Part shown: piece by piece, positions 33,276-41,779 of the stretch
Layout of the letters: every line of letters starts with the position of its first letter
How positions within the stretch are numbered: the first letter of the stretch is position 1
NCBI GenBank assembly: GCA_963775125.1
Contig: CAVZHQ010000005.1
Span: 310,001-374,000, forward strand
Reading direction: 5' to 3'
Length of the DNA stretch: 64,000 nt
Source of the DNA: JAHECQ01 sp963775125
GTDB lineage: Bacteria; Actinomycetota; Acidimicrobiia; Acidimicrobiales; SZUA-35
Translations under genes and position numbers: made by a program
Notes under the pieces: generated by a model
Seen by the model: the letters and a program-made list of their open reading frames with translations, nothing else
Databases searched by the model: none
Told to the model about the DNA's origin: nothing

Positions 33276-33812
33276 CTAACGGCGGCGAAGCAGGTAGCTG
33301 ACCTGAACGCTCGCGGCGAGCCCGAGGCACCAGGCGCTCAGGGTCTCGGGTTCGGTCAGCCGATATCGGACCAGGTTCTTCTCGCTGCCGGCAAGCGAGC
33401 TGCCCGCTCCCCAGAGTTCGACGTTGTAGTGCCGTTCGACGAGGTAGGCGACGACGAAGATCGTGGACAAGTAGAACAGCACCGAGATGACGGCGCGCGA
33501 TTCGGCATGGTCCCGACCGCCGCCGAGGCGCACCGCGACGGCGATCAACACGCCGAGTCCGACTGCGTACCACGGATCGCGGGTGCCGTCGTTCGTCTCG
33601 AGCAGGTACCAGAACGTGCCGAAGATCGAGGACATCGCAAGCGCAGCGAGGAAGGAGGTGATCAGGTCGACCTGGGTCGAGACCGGGACCGTGCCGACGT
33701 ACCGCTTGTGACGCAGCGGCGTCGGGTCGCCCTCGGGCGCCTCCTCGGCTGCAGCGATCCAGCTGTCCGGCGCCGTTCTCAGACCGAAGTCGAGGCTTGA
33801 TTTAGTGGCCAT
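33276..33812 (-). CDS. Conserved membrane protein, 4 TM, unknown function
   Basis: 178 residues. A soluble N-terminal 45 residues are followed by four hydrophobic segments at about 49-68, 80-96, 107-125 and 160-174; RYRLTEPETLS lies between the last two. No recognisable catalytic motif. The start is supported by GGGAGG 6 nt before the ATG at 33812. It lies 39 bp upstream of greA, but greA has its own promoter, so a shared role is not implied. Confidence 0.7.
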   Translation of the reverse strand: MATKSSLDFGLRTAPDSWIAAAEEAPEGDPTPLRHKRYVGTVPVSTQVDLITSFLAALAMSSIFGTFWYLLETNDGTRDPWYAVGLGVLIAVAVRLGGGRDHAESRAVISVLFYLSTIFVVAYLVERHYNVELWGAGSSLAGSEKNLVRYRLTEPETLSAWCLGLAASVQVSYLLRRR

Positions 33813-33954
33813 GGGTGAACCTCCCGAGTCCGGGAATCGCAGCAGGGTCGTGCGGCACTTGTTTCATCGACCCGTTCCGGCTCGCGCTTGAGAATCACGA
33901 GAGGAAAAGGCCTCCCGATAGAGTTTGCAGCTCGACGCCTAGGGGGTTTCCAGA

Positions 33955-34953
33955 GTGGCCAGCACAAGCAGTTCCAGCTATCGAGTCGCCGTTGTCGGCG
34001 GAGACGGAATCGGACCAGAGGTCATCGCCGAGGGTCTGAAGGTCATCGAGGCCGCTGGGATCCAGCTCGAGGCAACGCACTACGACCTCGGCGGATCTCG
34101 CTACGTCAAGGATGGCACGATTCTGCCGGACGAGATCCTCGAGGAATGGCGCTCGTTCGACGCCATCTACCTGGGGGCGGTCGGAACGCCCGAAGTGCCT
34201 CCCGGCGTGATCGAACGCGGCCTTCTGTTGAAGATGCGTTTCGAGCTCGACCTCTACGTGAACCTGCGTCCCTTCAAGCGGGCAGGCGACCGTCCGCACG
34301 ATTTCATCGTCATCCGAGAGAACACCGAGGGGACCTACGCGGGCGAAGGCGGATTCCTTCGCAAGGGCACCCCCTTCGAAATCGCGACACAAGGATCGGT
34401 CAACACCCGAATGGGGGCCGAACGGGCCATTCGTTTCGGGTTCGACCTTGCGATGCGTCGGAACAAGCACCTGACCCTGGTGCACAAGACCAACGTGCTC
34501 ACCTTCTCGGGTGACCTTTGGGAGCGGGCGTTCAACGAGGTGGCAGTCGAGTACCCCGAGGTGTCGACGGCCTACAACCACGTCGACGCCGCGTGCATCT
34601 ACTTCGTGCAGGATCCGCAGCGTTACGACGTCGTGGTCACCGACAACCTCTTCGGCGACATCCTCACCGATCTCGGCGGCGCCGTGTCCGGCGGGATCGG
34701 CCTGGCCTCGTCGGCCAACCTCAACCCGGCGCGCACGGGACCCTCGATGTTCGAACCGGTCCACGGCTCTGCGCCCGACATCGCCGGTCAGCAGAAGGCG
34801 AACCCCATTGCGGCCATCCTGTCGGGTGCGATGATGCTCGACTTCCTCGGTGAGAGTGCGGCGGCGGAAAAGATCACGGCCGCGTGCGATGCTTGCTCCG
34901 AAATGACCGGTTCCACCAGCGAGATCGGCGACGCCGTCGCCGCCCAACTTTGA
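33955..34953 (+). CDS. leuB: 3-isopropylmalate dehydrogenase
   Basis: 332 residues, the shorter actinobacterial type. VVGGDGIGPEVIAEGLKV begins the NAD site. LYVNLRPFKRA supplies the substrate arginine, VIRENTEGTYAGEGG is typical of the decarboxylating beta-hydroxyacid dehydrogenases, and DNLFGDILTDLGGAVSGGIG carries the metal Asp residues. It oxidises 3-isopropylmalate, and likely 3-methylmalate in the citramalate route. Start GTG 33955 has AGGGGG 8 nt upstream. First gene of leuB-ilvE-cimA (28-bp and 3-bp gaps). Confidence 0.92.
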   Translation: MASTSSSSYRVAVVGGDGIGPEVIAEGLKVIEAAGIQLEATHYDLGGSRYVKDGTILPDEILEEWRSFDAIYLGAVGTPEVPPGVIERGLLLKMRFELDLYVNLRPFKRAGDRPHDFIVIRENTEGTYAGEGGFLRKGTPFEIATQGSVNTRMGAERAIRFGFDLAMRRNKHLTLVHKTNVLTFSGDLWERAFNEVAVEYPEVSTAYNHVDAACIYFVQDPQRYDVVVTDNLFGDILTDLGGAVSGGIGLASSANLNPARTGPSMFEPVHGSAPDIAGQQKANPIAAILSGAMMLDFLGESAAAEKITAACDACSEMTGSTSEIGDAVAAQL

Positions 34954-34981
34954 GCTGCTGCTCAGACCCTGAGGTTCATCC

Positions 34982-35998
34982 ATGAGCAACGATCCCTTCA
35001 ACGCACCCTTCGGCTCGCTCTTCGGCGACCAGATGACGGTGGCAAACCTGGCGGCCGGCCACTACAGCTACGGCGGCAAGGCCCAAGCATTCGAGAACTT
35101 CTCGCTACATCCCGGCACCCACGCGTTGCACTACGGCAGCGCCTGCTTCGAAGGCCTCAAGGCCCACCGACAGATCGACGGGTCCTTGGCGATCTTCCGG
35201 GTCGACGATCACGTTGCCCGTATGCGTCAAAGCATCGAGCGGTTGCGTATCGCCCCGCCCGAGGCGGGATTGTTGCGCCAGATGATCATCGACGCGGTCG
35301 AGGCCAATGCCTCGTTCACCCCCAAGGCGCCCGGTTCGCTGTACATCCGCCCCACGTTCATCGGCACGACCCCCAACATCGGGGCCGCTGCGGCCCCGAG
35401 CGAGAGCGGCATTCTGTACGTCATCTGCTCACCGGTGGGCGACTACTTCCCGGGGGGCGTTCGCCCGCTCACCATCTACGTCGAGACCAAGATCCCGCGC
35501 ACCACGCCGCAGTTCGGCATGGTGAAGAGCGGCGCCAACTATGTCATGGCGCTCGGCCCGACCCTCGACGCCAAGCGGGACCACGGGGCCGACCAGGTGC
35601 TCTTCGCCACCGGTGACGACATCACCGAAACGGGTGCGTCCAACTTCTTCCTCGCCGATGACACCAAGGTGATCACCCGCCAGCTCGACGAGTCGTTCCT
35701 GCACGGCGTCACCCGAGACTCGGTCATCACCATCGCCGCAGAACTCGGCTACGACGTCGAACAGCATCCGCTCGGCACGAAGGAGCTACTCGACTGGAGC
35801 ACGAACGGCGAAGTCTTCCTCTCGGGCACCGCTGCGGTCATCGCCCCGGTCGGAACGGTCATCGTCGGCGCCGAGCGCAAGACGGTTCGAGACGGGCAGC
35901 CGGGTCCGAATACGCTGCGCCTGCGCGAAGCCCTCACCGACATCCAGGTCGGCGAGGCTGCGGACAACCACGGGTGGCTGACGCCAGTGGCGGGCTGA
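34982..35998 (+). CDS. ilvE: Branched-chain amino acid aminotransferase
   Basis: 338 residues of PLP fold type IV. HALHYGSACFEGLKAHR and RPTFIGTTP are the substrate pocket, FGMVKSGANYVMAL contains the PLP Lys, and DDITETGASNFFLADD plus FLSGTAAVIAPVG bind PLP phosphate. It catalyses the last step of Leu, Ile and Val synthesis and the first step of their breakdown. TGAGG lies 6-7 nt before the ATG. It overlaps no neighbour, but cimA begins 3 nt after its stop. Confidence 0.94.
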   Translation: MSNDPFNAPFGSLFGDQMTVANLAAGHYSYGGKAQAFENFSLHPGTHALHYGSACFEGLKAHRQIDGSLAIFRVDDHVARMRQSIERLRIAPPEAGLLRQMIIDAVEANASFTPKAPGSLYIRPTFIGTTPNIGAAAAPSESGILYVICSPVGDYFPGGVRPLTIYVETKIPRTTPQFGMVKSGANYVMALGPTLDAKRDHGADQVLFATGDDITETGASNFFLADDTKVITRQLDESFLHGVTRDSVITIAAELGYDVEQHPLGTKELLDWSTNGEVFLSGTAAVIAPVGTVIVGAERKTVRDGQPGPNTLRLREALTDIQVGEAADNHGWLTPVAG

Positions 35999-36001
35999 TC
36001 G

Positions 36002-37636
36002 ATGGAGATCTCGCGCGGCGCCGTTTGGGACCCCGCCTGGCCCGAGGCGGTCGAGATCTTCGACACCACGCTTCGGGACGGCTCGCAATTCGAGGGCATC
36101 GCCCTCACTGCTGACGACAAGTTGCGCATCGCCCAGCTGCTCGATCAGCTCGGTGTGCACTACATCGAAGGTGGCTGGCCAGGATCCAACCCGCGCGACG
36201 ACGAGTTCTTCGCTCGGGCCGCGGCCGGCGAGCTGGTACTCAACACCTCGACCCTGGTTGCCTTCGGTTCGACTCGTCGGCCCAAGGGCAAGGTCGACGA
36301 GGACGAGACCCTCGGGAATCTCCTCGCCGCCCGCACCAGCATCTGCTGCATCGTGGCCAAGAGCTGGGACTACCACGTGCTCGAGGCGCTCCGCACCACG
36401 CTCGACGAGGGCGTGGCCATGATCGCCGACTCGGTCGAGTACCTGCGGGGCGAAGGTCGCCGGGTGTTCGTCGACTTCGAGCATTTCTTCGACGGCTACA
36501 AGCGCAACCCCGAGTTCACGCTCCGCGCCGTCGAGGCCGCTGCGGTCGCCGGAGCAGAGGCCCTGGTGCTTTGTGACACCAACGGGGGCTCGTTGCCACA
36601 CGACGTCGAGGAAGCGACGGCGGCAGTGGTTCGCATGTTCCCCGAGATCATGGTGGGGATGCACACGCAGAACGACACCGGTTGTGCGGTGGCCAACGCG
36701 TTGGCCGGTGTCCGTGCCGGAGCGAGACACGTGCAGGGCACCATCAACGGGTACGGCGAACGCACGGGCAACTGCGATCTCACGACGTTCGTGCCCAATC
36801 TGTCCCTCAAGATGGGTATCCGCACACTGCCCGACGGTGCGATGGAGCGACTCACCAGCATCAGCCATCACGTGGCCGAACTGGTCAATCTTCCGCCGAA
36901 CGACGCGCTGCCGTACGTGGGCAAGTCGGCCTTCGCCCACAAGGCCGGGCTGCACACCTCGGCCATCGCCCGCCGACCCGATGCCTACGAACACATCGAC
37001 CCCGCGGCCGTCGGCAACGGAACCCGCTTCTTGGTCTCGGACCTTTCCGGGCGGGCGACCATCGAGCTCAAGGCCAAGGAACTGGGCATCGAGCTCGAGA
37101 ATCTGCAGATGAAGACCATGCTCGAAGAACTCAAGGAGCTCGAACACGCCGGCTACCACTTCGAAGCCGCGGACGCCTCGCTCGAACTGTTGATGCGTCG
37201 GGCCGGCGGATGGCGGAACCCGTTCTTCGAACTCGAGTCGTACCGGGTCATGGTCGAGCATCGGCCGGGGCAGGAAATGGCACTCGAGGAGAATCCACTC
37301 GGTCATTACGACGGTGTGGAGACCGAGGCCACCATCAAACTGGTCGTCGGCGGCGAGCGCATCGTCGCCACGGGCGAGGGCAACGGCCCCGTGCATGCCC
37401 TCGATGCCGCCTTCCGTGCCGCGGTGGGTGGGCGGTTCCCCAAGCTCGACACCGTGAAGCTGACGGACTACAAGGTCCGCATTCTCGATTCGGCCAAGGG
37501 AACCGGCGCGGTCACCCGTGTGCTGATCGACGCTTCCGACGGCGATCGCCGCTGGACCACCATCGGAGTCAGCGAGAACATCATCGAGGCGAGCTGGCAG
37601 GCCCTGGCCGACCTCATCGTCTACGCGCTGCTCTGA
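36002..37636 (+). CDS. cimA: (R)-citramalate synthase
   Basis: 544 residues. FDTTLRDGSQFEGIALT is the catalytic DRE-TIM opening and GMHTQNDTGCAVANAL the metal HxH-type region (MHTQND). GYGERTGNCDLTTFVPNL and KSAFAHKAGLHTSAI are shared with homocitrate/citramalate synthases, and the C-terminal LeuA allosteric dimer domain (about 420-540) is present. The text YIEGGWPGSNPRDDEFF separates this CimA group from LeuA. It makes citramalate from pyruvate and acetyl-CoA, supplying 2-oxobutyrate without threonine dehydratase. Its position with leuB and ilvE supports that role. Confidence 0.9.
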   Translation: MEISRGAVWDPAWPEAVEIFDTTLRDGSQFEGIALTADDKLRIAQLLDQLGVHYIEGGWPGSNPRDDEFFARAAAGELVLNTSTLVAFGSTRRPKGKVDEDETLGNLLAARTSICCIVAKSWDYHVLEALRTTLDEGVAMIADSVEYLRGEGRRVFVDFEHFFDGYKRNPEFTLRAVEAAAVAGAEALVLCDTNGGSLPHDVEEATAAVVRMFPEIMVGMHTQNDTGCAVANALAGVRAGARHVQGTINGYGERTGNCDLTTFVPNLSLKMGIRTLPDGAMERLTSISHHVAELVNLPPNDALPYVGKSAFAHKAGLHTSAIARRPDAYEHIDPAAVGNGTRFLVSDLSGRATIELKAKELGIELENLQMKTMLEELKELEHAGYHFEAADASLELLMRRAGGWRNPFFELESYRVMVEHRPGQEMALEENPLGHYDGVETEATIKLVVGGERIVATGEGNGPVHALDAAFRAAVGGRFPKLDTVKLTDYKVRILDSAKGTGAVTRVLIDASDGDRRWTTIGVSENIIEASWQALADLIVYALL

Positions 37637-37642
37637 CCGGGC

Positions 37643-38125
37643 TCAGAACCGCCAGATCATCACGACCAGGGCGGCGGCGAGTAGCAGTTGGGTGACGCCT
37701 TCGCCGAGTGCCAACTTCTTGGCGAGCGCGGAGGCGGCGGGGTCCTCGCTGAGGAGCGTGTCGGACGGGAGTTCCTCGGCGCGGGCGGTGAGGTCTCGAA
37801 CTGCGGGTCGGACCAAGCCGTGGGCTGCGCCGACCAGCAGGAACCAGAGGAGGAATCCGGCCGAGATCCAGGGCTCGGAGAAGCTGACATCGCCAGAGCT
37901 GACGCTGATCAGCAGGACGCCGAAGACCAGGACGGCGTAGATGGCGTAGTGGGCAATGTTGGTGACGGCTGTAGTGGCTCGGAGAAGGACTGCCGCGTCG
38001 CCCGCCTTTGACCGGAACGCCTTCGCGTTGTAGGCGCCGTGCGCAATGACACCGCCGAAGCCGACAACTGACGCCGCGATGTGCAGGAGGAGGAGGATGC
38101 GGTAGATGGCCGAGGGGTCTTCCAT
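37643..38125 (-). CDS. DUF2269-type membrane protein
   Basis: 160 residues, four hydrophobic segments at about 9-28, 50-72, 80-102 and 136-158. IYRILLLLHIAASVVGFGG is typical of the DUF2269 family of integral membrane proteins (function unknown; some relatives sit near haem or electron-transport proteins). The ATG at 38125 begins the conserved part, and a TATGTT hexamer lies 8 nt upstream. It is convergent with cimA (6-bp gap) and divergent from the next gene. Confidence 0.7.
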   Translation of the reverse strand: MEDPSAIYRILLLLHIAASVVGFGGVIAHGAYNAKAFRSKAGDAAVLLRATTAVTNIAHYAIYAVLVFGVLLISVSSGDVSFSEPWISAGFLLWFLLVGAAHGLVRPAVRDLTARAEELPSDTLLSEDPAASALAKKLALGEGVTQLLLAAALVVMIWRF

Positions 38126-38179
38126 GGGCGCAAAACATAGCTGTTCGCCGGCGGGCTTCCGGCCAGGCCCAGAGGTCGG

Positions 38180-38185
38180 TACTCT
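38180..38185 (+). promoter_or_regulatory. Leaderless -10 (TACTCT) for the gene at 38193
   Basis: TACTCT, then 7 nt (TCTGGGC) and the GTG at 38193. A poor TTCCGG lies 17 nt further upstream. Confidence 0.5.
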
Positions 38186-38192
38186 TCTGGGC

Positions 38193-38717
38193 GTGGCTGC
38201 CCCCGACTTCGTGCCCGTAGACCCCACCCAACGCGTTCGCGGCTACGCCTCACCGCCCCGCCGGAAGGGATCCTGGACGGCTACCCGACCGGGGGATCTG
38301 CCATCGGGGCAACCCACGGGCATCGGAATGGGGAGCCAGGGTCCCGATCAGGGCTACATCTACAAGTTGGTGCCACTGTTCGACGGGCAGCTGCACCTCG
38401 GTCAGGTCAGCCACGAGGACGCGATGGCCGGCTGTGTCGGTGTGGCCCTGAAGCGAGCTGCGTTCTATGGACGGGCACCGGTGGTGCACGATCTCCGAAT
38501 GGCCCTCACCGTCTTCGGCTTCCTTGACCCCGACGCGCCAGCCGAGCTGGTCGAGCAGCGCGAGGCGTGGTTTGCCGGCGTCGGCCACGGTCACCACTAC
38601 GGTCAGCGACGTGAGCTCGTCGACCACGTACCGGTCGCGGTGCTGGCGACCACCCCCGAAGCGCTCGACGCCGCCTACCGGCGCGACTGGACGTCCAACT
38701 TCGCGTCGGCTGACTGA
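38193..38717 (+). CDS. Conserved hypothetical protein, His-rich centre
   Basis: 174 residues, soluble, no signal peptide. The N-terminus is basic and Pro-rich (about 12-45). The middle (GYIYKLVPLFDGQLHLGQVSHEDAMAGCVGVALKRAAFYGRAPVVHDLRMAL) and GVGHGHHYGQRRELVDHVP look well conserved. I do not recognise the family by function. The start GTG 38193 is preferred over the ATG at 38106 because of the TACTCT hexamer 7 nt before it. gltX begins 20 nt downstream from its own promoter. Confidence 0.65.
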   Translation: MAAPDFVPVDPTQRVRGYASPPRRKGSWTATRPGDLPSGQPTGIGMGSQGPDQGYIYKLVPLFDGQLHLGQVSHEDAMAGCVGVALKRAAFYGRAPVVHDLRMALTVFGFLDPDAPAELVEQREAWFAGVGHGHHYGQRRELVDHVPVAVLATTPEALDAAYRRDWTSNFASAD

Positions 38718-38724
38718 ACGCCGG

Positions 38725-38730
38725 TAGCCT
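38725..38730 (+). promoter_or_regulatory. Leaderless -10 (TAGCCT) for gltX
   Basis: TAGCCT, then 7 nt and the GTG at 38738, in the 20-bp gap after the preceding stop. Confidence 0.5.
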
Positions 38731-38737
38731 CCGCAGG

Positions 38738-40096
38738 GTGACCGTCCGCGTCAGATTCTCGCCCGCGCCCACCGGCTATCTCCATGTCGGCGGTGCTCGA
38801 TCTGCGTTGTTCAACTGGATGTACGCCCGGCATACGGGGGGCACGTTCATCCTGCGCATCGAGGACACCGACGCCGAGCGCAGCCAGCCGCATCTGATCG
38901 ACGCCATCAGGGACAACCTGCAGTGGCTCGGCCTTGACTGGGACGAGGAATACCGCCAGTCCGATCGTTTCCACCTCTACCGCCAGGTCGCCGACAGCTT
39001 CCTCGAGCGGGGCCTCGCGTACTACTGCGACTGCAGCCAAGAAGTCGTGAAGGAGCGGGCCGAGGCTCGCGGCGAGTCCGGCGGGTACGACGGCTTCTGT
39101 CGCGATCGTGACGTGCGACCCGGCGAGGGAGTCGTGGTTCGGTTCCGTACGCCGGACGAAGGCGTCATCGCCTGGGACGATGTGATCCGAGGCCACGTCG
39201 AGTTCGAGAACTCGCTGCTCGAAGACTTCGTGATCGTCCGTTCGAGCGGCGTTCCCATGTTCCACGTGGCGAATGCATTCGACGATCTGGACATGGGCAT
39301 CACCCACGTGGTCCGGGGTGAAGACCTCGTCAACACGGTTCCCCGGGTTCTGTTGTTGCGCCAGGCCATGGGAGCCACCGACCAGCCGGTGTTCGCTCAC
39401 CTTCCCCTGATCGTGAACGAGAAGCGCCAGAAGCTGTCCAAGCGTCGCGACGATGTGTCGGTCGGCGACTACGCCACGCGGGGGTTCCTCCCCGAAGCGA
39501 TGCGCAACTACCTGTTGACCCTCGGCTGGGGGCCGAAGGACGACATCGAGATCCGACCGATCGCCGAGTTCATTGCGCAGTTCGAGCTCGCAGACATCAA
39601 CAAAGCTCCGGCGTTCTTCGACATCAAGAAGCTCGAGCATTTCAATGCCACCTACATCCGAGCGCTCGATGACGAGGCGTTCGCCGAGTTGTCGGTGCCC
39701 TTCCGGGGCCCTATCGGCGACGAGTTGTTCATCGAACTCGCTCCCGAGATCCAGAATCGTCTGGTGCGCCTGGACGAGATCCCTGCCTTGATCGACTGGA
39801 TCGTCGGCGACGCGCCCGAGCCGGACCCTGCCGATTGGCAGAAAGTCATGACCAAGGCCGGTGTCGCCGACGTGCTCGACGCAGTCATCGTCGGGATGGC
39901 CGACTGCGAGTGGACGTCGTCGTCGCTCGAGGCGCTGGTACTCGGTGTCGGCGCGAAGCTCGACGCAAAGTCGCAACTTCCGGTTCGTCTCGCAGTGACG
40001 GGCCGGCGTGCCGGCCTTCCGCTCTTCCAGCCGCTTGCCGCCCTCGAACGATCGGTTGTGATCGGACGCCTCCAGGCGGCCCGCTCCCGGGTCTGA
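38738..40096 (+). CDS. gltX: Glutamate--tRNA ligase
   Basis: 452 residues, class I synthetase. SPAPTGYLHVGGARSALFNW contains the HIGH-equivalent (HVGG), FILRIEDTDAERS the Glu-binding region and KRQKLSKRRDD the KMSKS equivalent (about residue 231). YCDCSQEVV lies in the zinc-like insertion. The C-terminal anticodon-binding domain is shorter than in E. coli. In actinobacteria this enzyme is normally non-discriminating and also charges tRNA-Gln with Glu for GatCAB; tRNA-Gln and tRNA-Glu genes sit 0.7-0.9 kb downstream. GTG start, leaderless. Confidence 0.93.
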   Translation: MTVRVRFSPAPTGYLHVGGARSALFNWMYARHTGGTFILRIEDTDAERSQPHLIDAIRDNLQWLGLDWDEEYRQSDRFHLYRQVADSFLERGLAYYCDCSQEVVKERAEARGESGGYDGFCRDRDVRPGEGVVVRFRTPDEGVIAWDDVIRGHVEFENSLLEDFVIVRSSGVPMFHVANAFDDLDMGITHVVRGEDLVNTVPRVLLLRQAMGATDQPVFAHLPLIVNEKRQKLSKRRDDVSVGDYATRGFLPEAMRNYLLTLGWGPKDDIEIRPIAEFIAQFELADINKAPAFFDIKKLEHFNATYIRALDDEAFAELSVPFRGPIGDELFIELAPEIQNRLVRLDEIPALIDWIVGDAPEPDPADWQKVMTKAGVADVLDAVIVGMADCEWTSSSLEALVLGVGAKLDAKSQLPVRLAVTGRRAGLPLFQPLAALERSVVIGRLQAARSRV

Positions 40097-40109
40097 GCGT
40101 GTCGGAGCT

Positions 40110-40727
40110 GTGAAGCGAGGTCTGAAGGTCCTGGCGCTTCTGGCGGCGCTGACCGTGGCCTACGGCGGCGTCACCTTCGTCGATGTGTGGTTGACCTCGC
40201 GAAGGACCTTCCCTGCTGGCGGTGGCGCAGCCGGCGCCGAAGTCGTGCCCGGTGTCGCGCTGGTGCTCGGGGCTGCGCAGTACAACGGCGAACCTTCACC
40301 GGTGCTGCGGCAACGCCTCGACCTCGCCGTGTCGCTGTTTCAGTCCGGCCTCGTCGACAAGGTGGTGGTGACCGGTGGCGGACAGGCGGGCGACGCGACC
40401 ACCGAGGCCAAGGCCAGCTATGACTATCTGCGCGCCCAGGGCGTGCCCGACGAGCGAGTGCTGCTCGAAGTGCAGGGGACCTCGACCTATGAGTCGCTGG
40501 CCGCGGCGCATCGTTTCCTCGCGGCCGAAGGGATCACCGCGGTGGTGTTGGTGACCGACCGGTTCCACGCCCGCCGGTCGTTGCTGGTCGCCGAGGAGGT
40601 CGGCTTCGATGCTGAGGTCGCGCTCACTCCGCCCGCCGCGTCGATTCGCCGGTTGATCGATGAGTCCGCTGCCGTCGCGCTGGGACGGGTCATCGGATTT
40701 CGCCGACTCGAACGACTCGTCGACTGA
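40110..40727 (+). CDS. YdcF/ElyC-like DUF218 membrane-anchored protein
   Basis: 205 residues. One N-terminal membrane segment (about 6-24) is followed by an extracytoplasmic DUF218 domain: LVLGAAQYNGEPSPVLRQRLD, VVVTGGGQAGDATTEA, LLEVQGTSTYESLAAA and VLVTDRFHARRSLLVAEEVGF. Family members affect envelope (lipid II or polymer) metabolism, but the reaction is not settled. The GTG at 40110 lies 13 nt after gltX, probably the same transcript. Confidence 0.8.
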   Translation: MKRGLKVLALLAALTVAYGGVTFVDVWLTSRRTFPAGGGAAGAEVVPGVALVLGAAQYNGEPSPVLRQRLDLAVSLFQSGLVDKVVVTGGGQAGDATTEAKASYDYLRAQGVPDERVLLEVQGTSTYESLAAAHRFLAAEGITAVVLVTDRFHARRSLLVAEEVGFDAEVALTPPAASIRRLIDESAAVALGRVIGFRRLERLVD

Positions 40728-40790
40728 AAACGGTCGTGGCGCCGCCGCCATCCCGCTAACCTTGTCCCGGCTTCCTCGGGAGCGCATCCT

Positions 40791-40862
40791 TCGGGGATGG
40801 TGTAATTGGTAACACATCTGGTTCTGGTCCAGTCATTGGGGGTTCAAGTCCTCCTCCCCGAA
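40791..40862 (+). tRNA. tRNA-Gln (anticodon CTG)
   Basis: 72 nt, no encoded CCA. The acceptor TCGGGGA pairs with TCCCCGA, the D arm is GTGT...ACAC, the anticodon loop TTCTGGT holds CTG, and the T arm GGGGG-TTCAAGT-CCTCC has one G-T pair. The top pair of the anticodon stem is a T-T mismatch (TCTGG/CCAGT). The strong similarity in loop sequences to actinobacterial tRNA-Gln supports the call. Confidence 0.92.
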
Positions 40863-40954
40863 CGCTTCAGCAGGGATTTCCTCAGCCCGTTGCCCGACCC
40901 GGCGTTGTCCGGCGAAAGTGACGCTCGCTAGGATGCCCTGCGCAAGCAAGTCCG

Positions 40955-41027
40955 GCCCCGTTCGTCTAGCGGCCTAGGACGCCGGCTTCTCATGCCGGTA
41001 GCACGGGTTCAAATCCCGTACGGGGTG
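40955..41027 (+). tRNA. tRNA-Glu (anticodon CTC)
   Basis: 73 nt, no encoded CCA. The acceptor GCCCCGT/ACGGGGT has a G-T first pair. The anticodon stem CCGGC/GCCGG with loop TTCTCAT gives CTC, and the T arm is ACGGG-TTCAAAT-CCCGT. It lies 92 bp after tRNA-Gln and near gltX. Confidence 0.94.
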
Positions 41028-41080
41028 CTCTGAGTTTGTCGGACCGGTCATGATCGGTCTGCGAACTCCGACACTGGGGC

Positions 41081-41779
41081 ATGCACGTCTCGGCTCAGTC
41101 CGATTCCACCCAGTCCGATCCACCAGTCCGACTCCACCAGTCCGACCCCATCGACCGTCAGAAGCCGACGCGCCCGACCGCATCTCCGGCAAACAAGGCG
41201 GCGTCCGACATCGAACGGCTCGAACAGACCTATCGTCGGATCACCCGTCGAGTGCACCCCGATTGGTCGGGTCGATTTCCCGGTGGCGGATCGAGGGCGG
41301 CGCACCGCGGTGTCATGATCATCAGCGACGCCTACGACTGTTTGAGCGACCAGGCGTTGCGGTGCCCGATCACGGGACGTGTGACCGAGCCCGATGCGGT
41401 GCTCGGCAACCCCGGGGCCCGCTTGGCGTCAGGGGTTGAATGCATGTTCTGCGGCCACGGACCCGTCGCCGACGTGACCTTTCGGTACCAACACGGTTTG
41501 CTCGAGACGGGACCGACGCGTGTGGTCGCCGGGCCGATGTGCCGAGGGTGTGGGCTCGCGTTGGGTCACGTGCTGCAGCGATTGGTGCGACGTTCGGGTT
41601 GGTGGGGGCTCAGCCAGATTCTGGCGAACGTCGGGGCGGCGCCAGGCAACCACCAAGCTCGCCGGGTGCTGCGACGACTGGGGAACCCCCAGCCACCGGC
41701 AGAACCTCGACTCACCCTCCTGAGGAAGCCAATGGCGCGGGATGGAGATTCCGGTCCATCGCTCGCAAATGTCGGCTGA
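41081..41779 (+). CDS. J-domain-like / zinc-ribbon GWWG protein, unknown function
   Basis: 232 residues. The N-terminal 35 residues come from a low-complexity Ser/Asp/Pro stretch encoded by 14-bp repeats. Residues about 43-92 resemble helices II-III of a J domain, with the HPD tripeptide in TRRVHPDWSG and MIISDAYDCLSD, but helix I is missing. Next come CMFCG (about 123) and CRGCG (about 151), a four-Cys zinc ribbon, then RRSGWWGLSQILANVG, the tail seen in a group of actinobacterial proteins usually followed by helices. It has no membrane segment. A chaperone-adaptor role is speculative. The last 68 bp overlap the convergent transporter gene. Confidence 0.65.
   Translation: MHVSAQSDSTQSDPPVRLHQSDPIDRQKPTRPTASPANKAASDIERLEQTYRRITRRVHPDWSGRFPGGGSRAAHRGVMIISDAYDCLSDQALRCPITGRVTEPDAVLGNPGARLASGVECMFCGHGPVADVTFRYQHGLLETGPTRVVAGPMCRGCGLALGHVLQRLVRRSGWWGLSQILANVGAAPGNHQARRVLRRLGNPQPPAEPRLTLLRKPMARDGDSGPSLANVG
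41096..41149. repeat. 14-bp imperfect tandem repeat at a gene 5' end
   Basis: CAGTCCGATTCCAC-type units at 41096-41109, 41110-41123 and 41124-41137, with a partial copy at 41138-41149. Because 14 is not a multiple of 3, each copy is read in a different frame; the resulting peptide is low-complexity. Confidence 0.75.
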
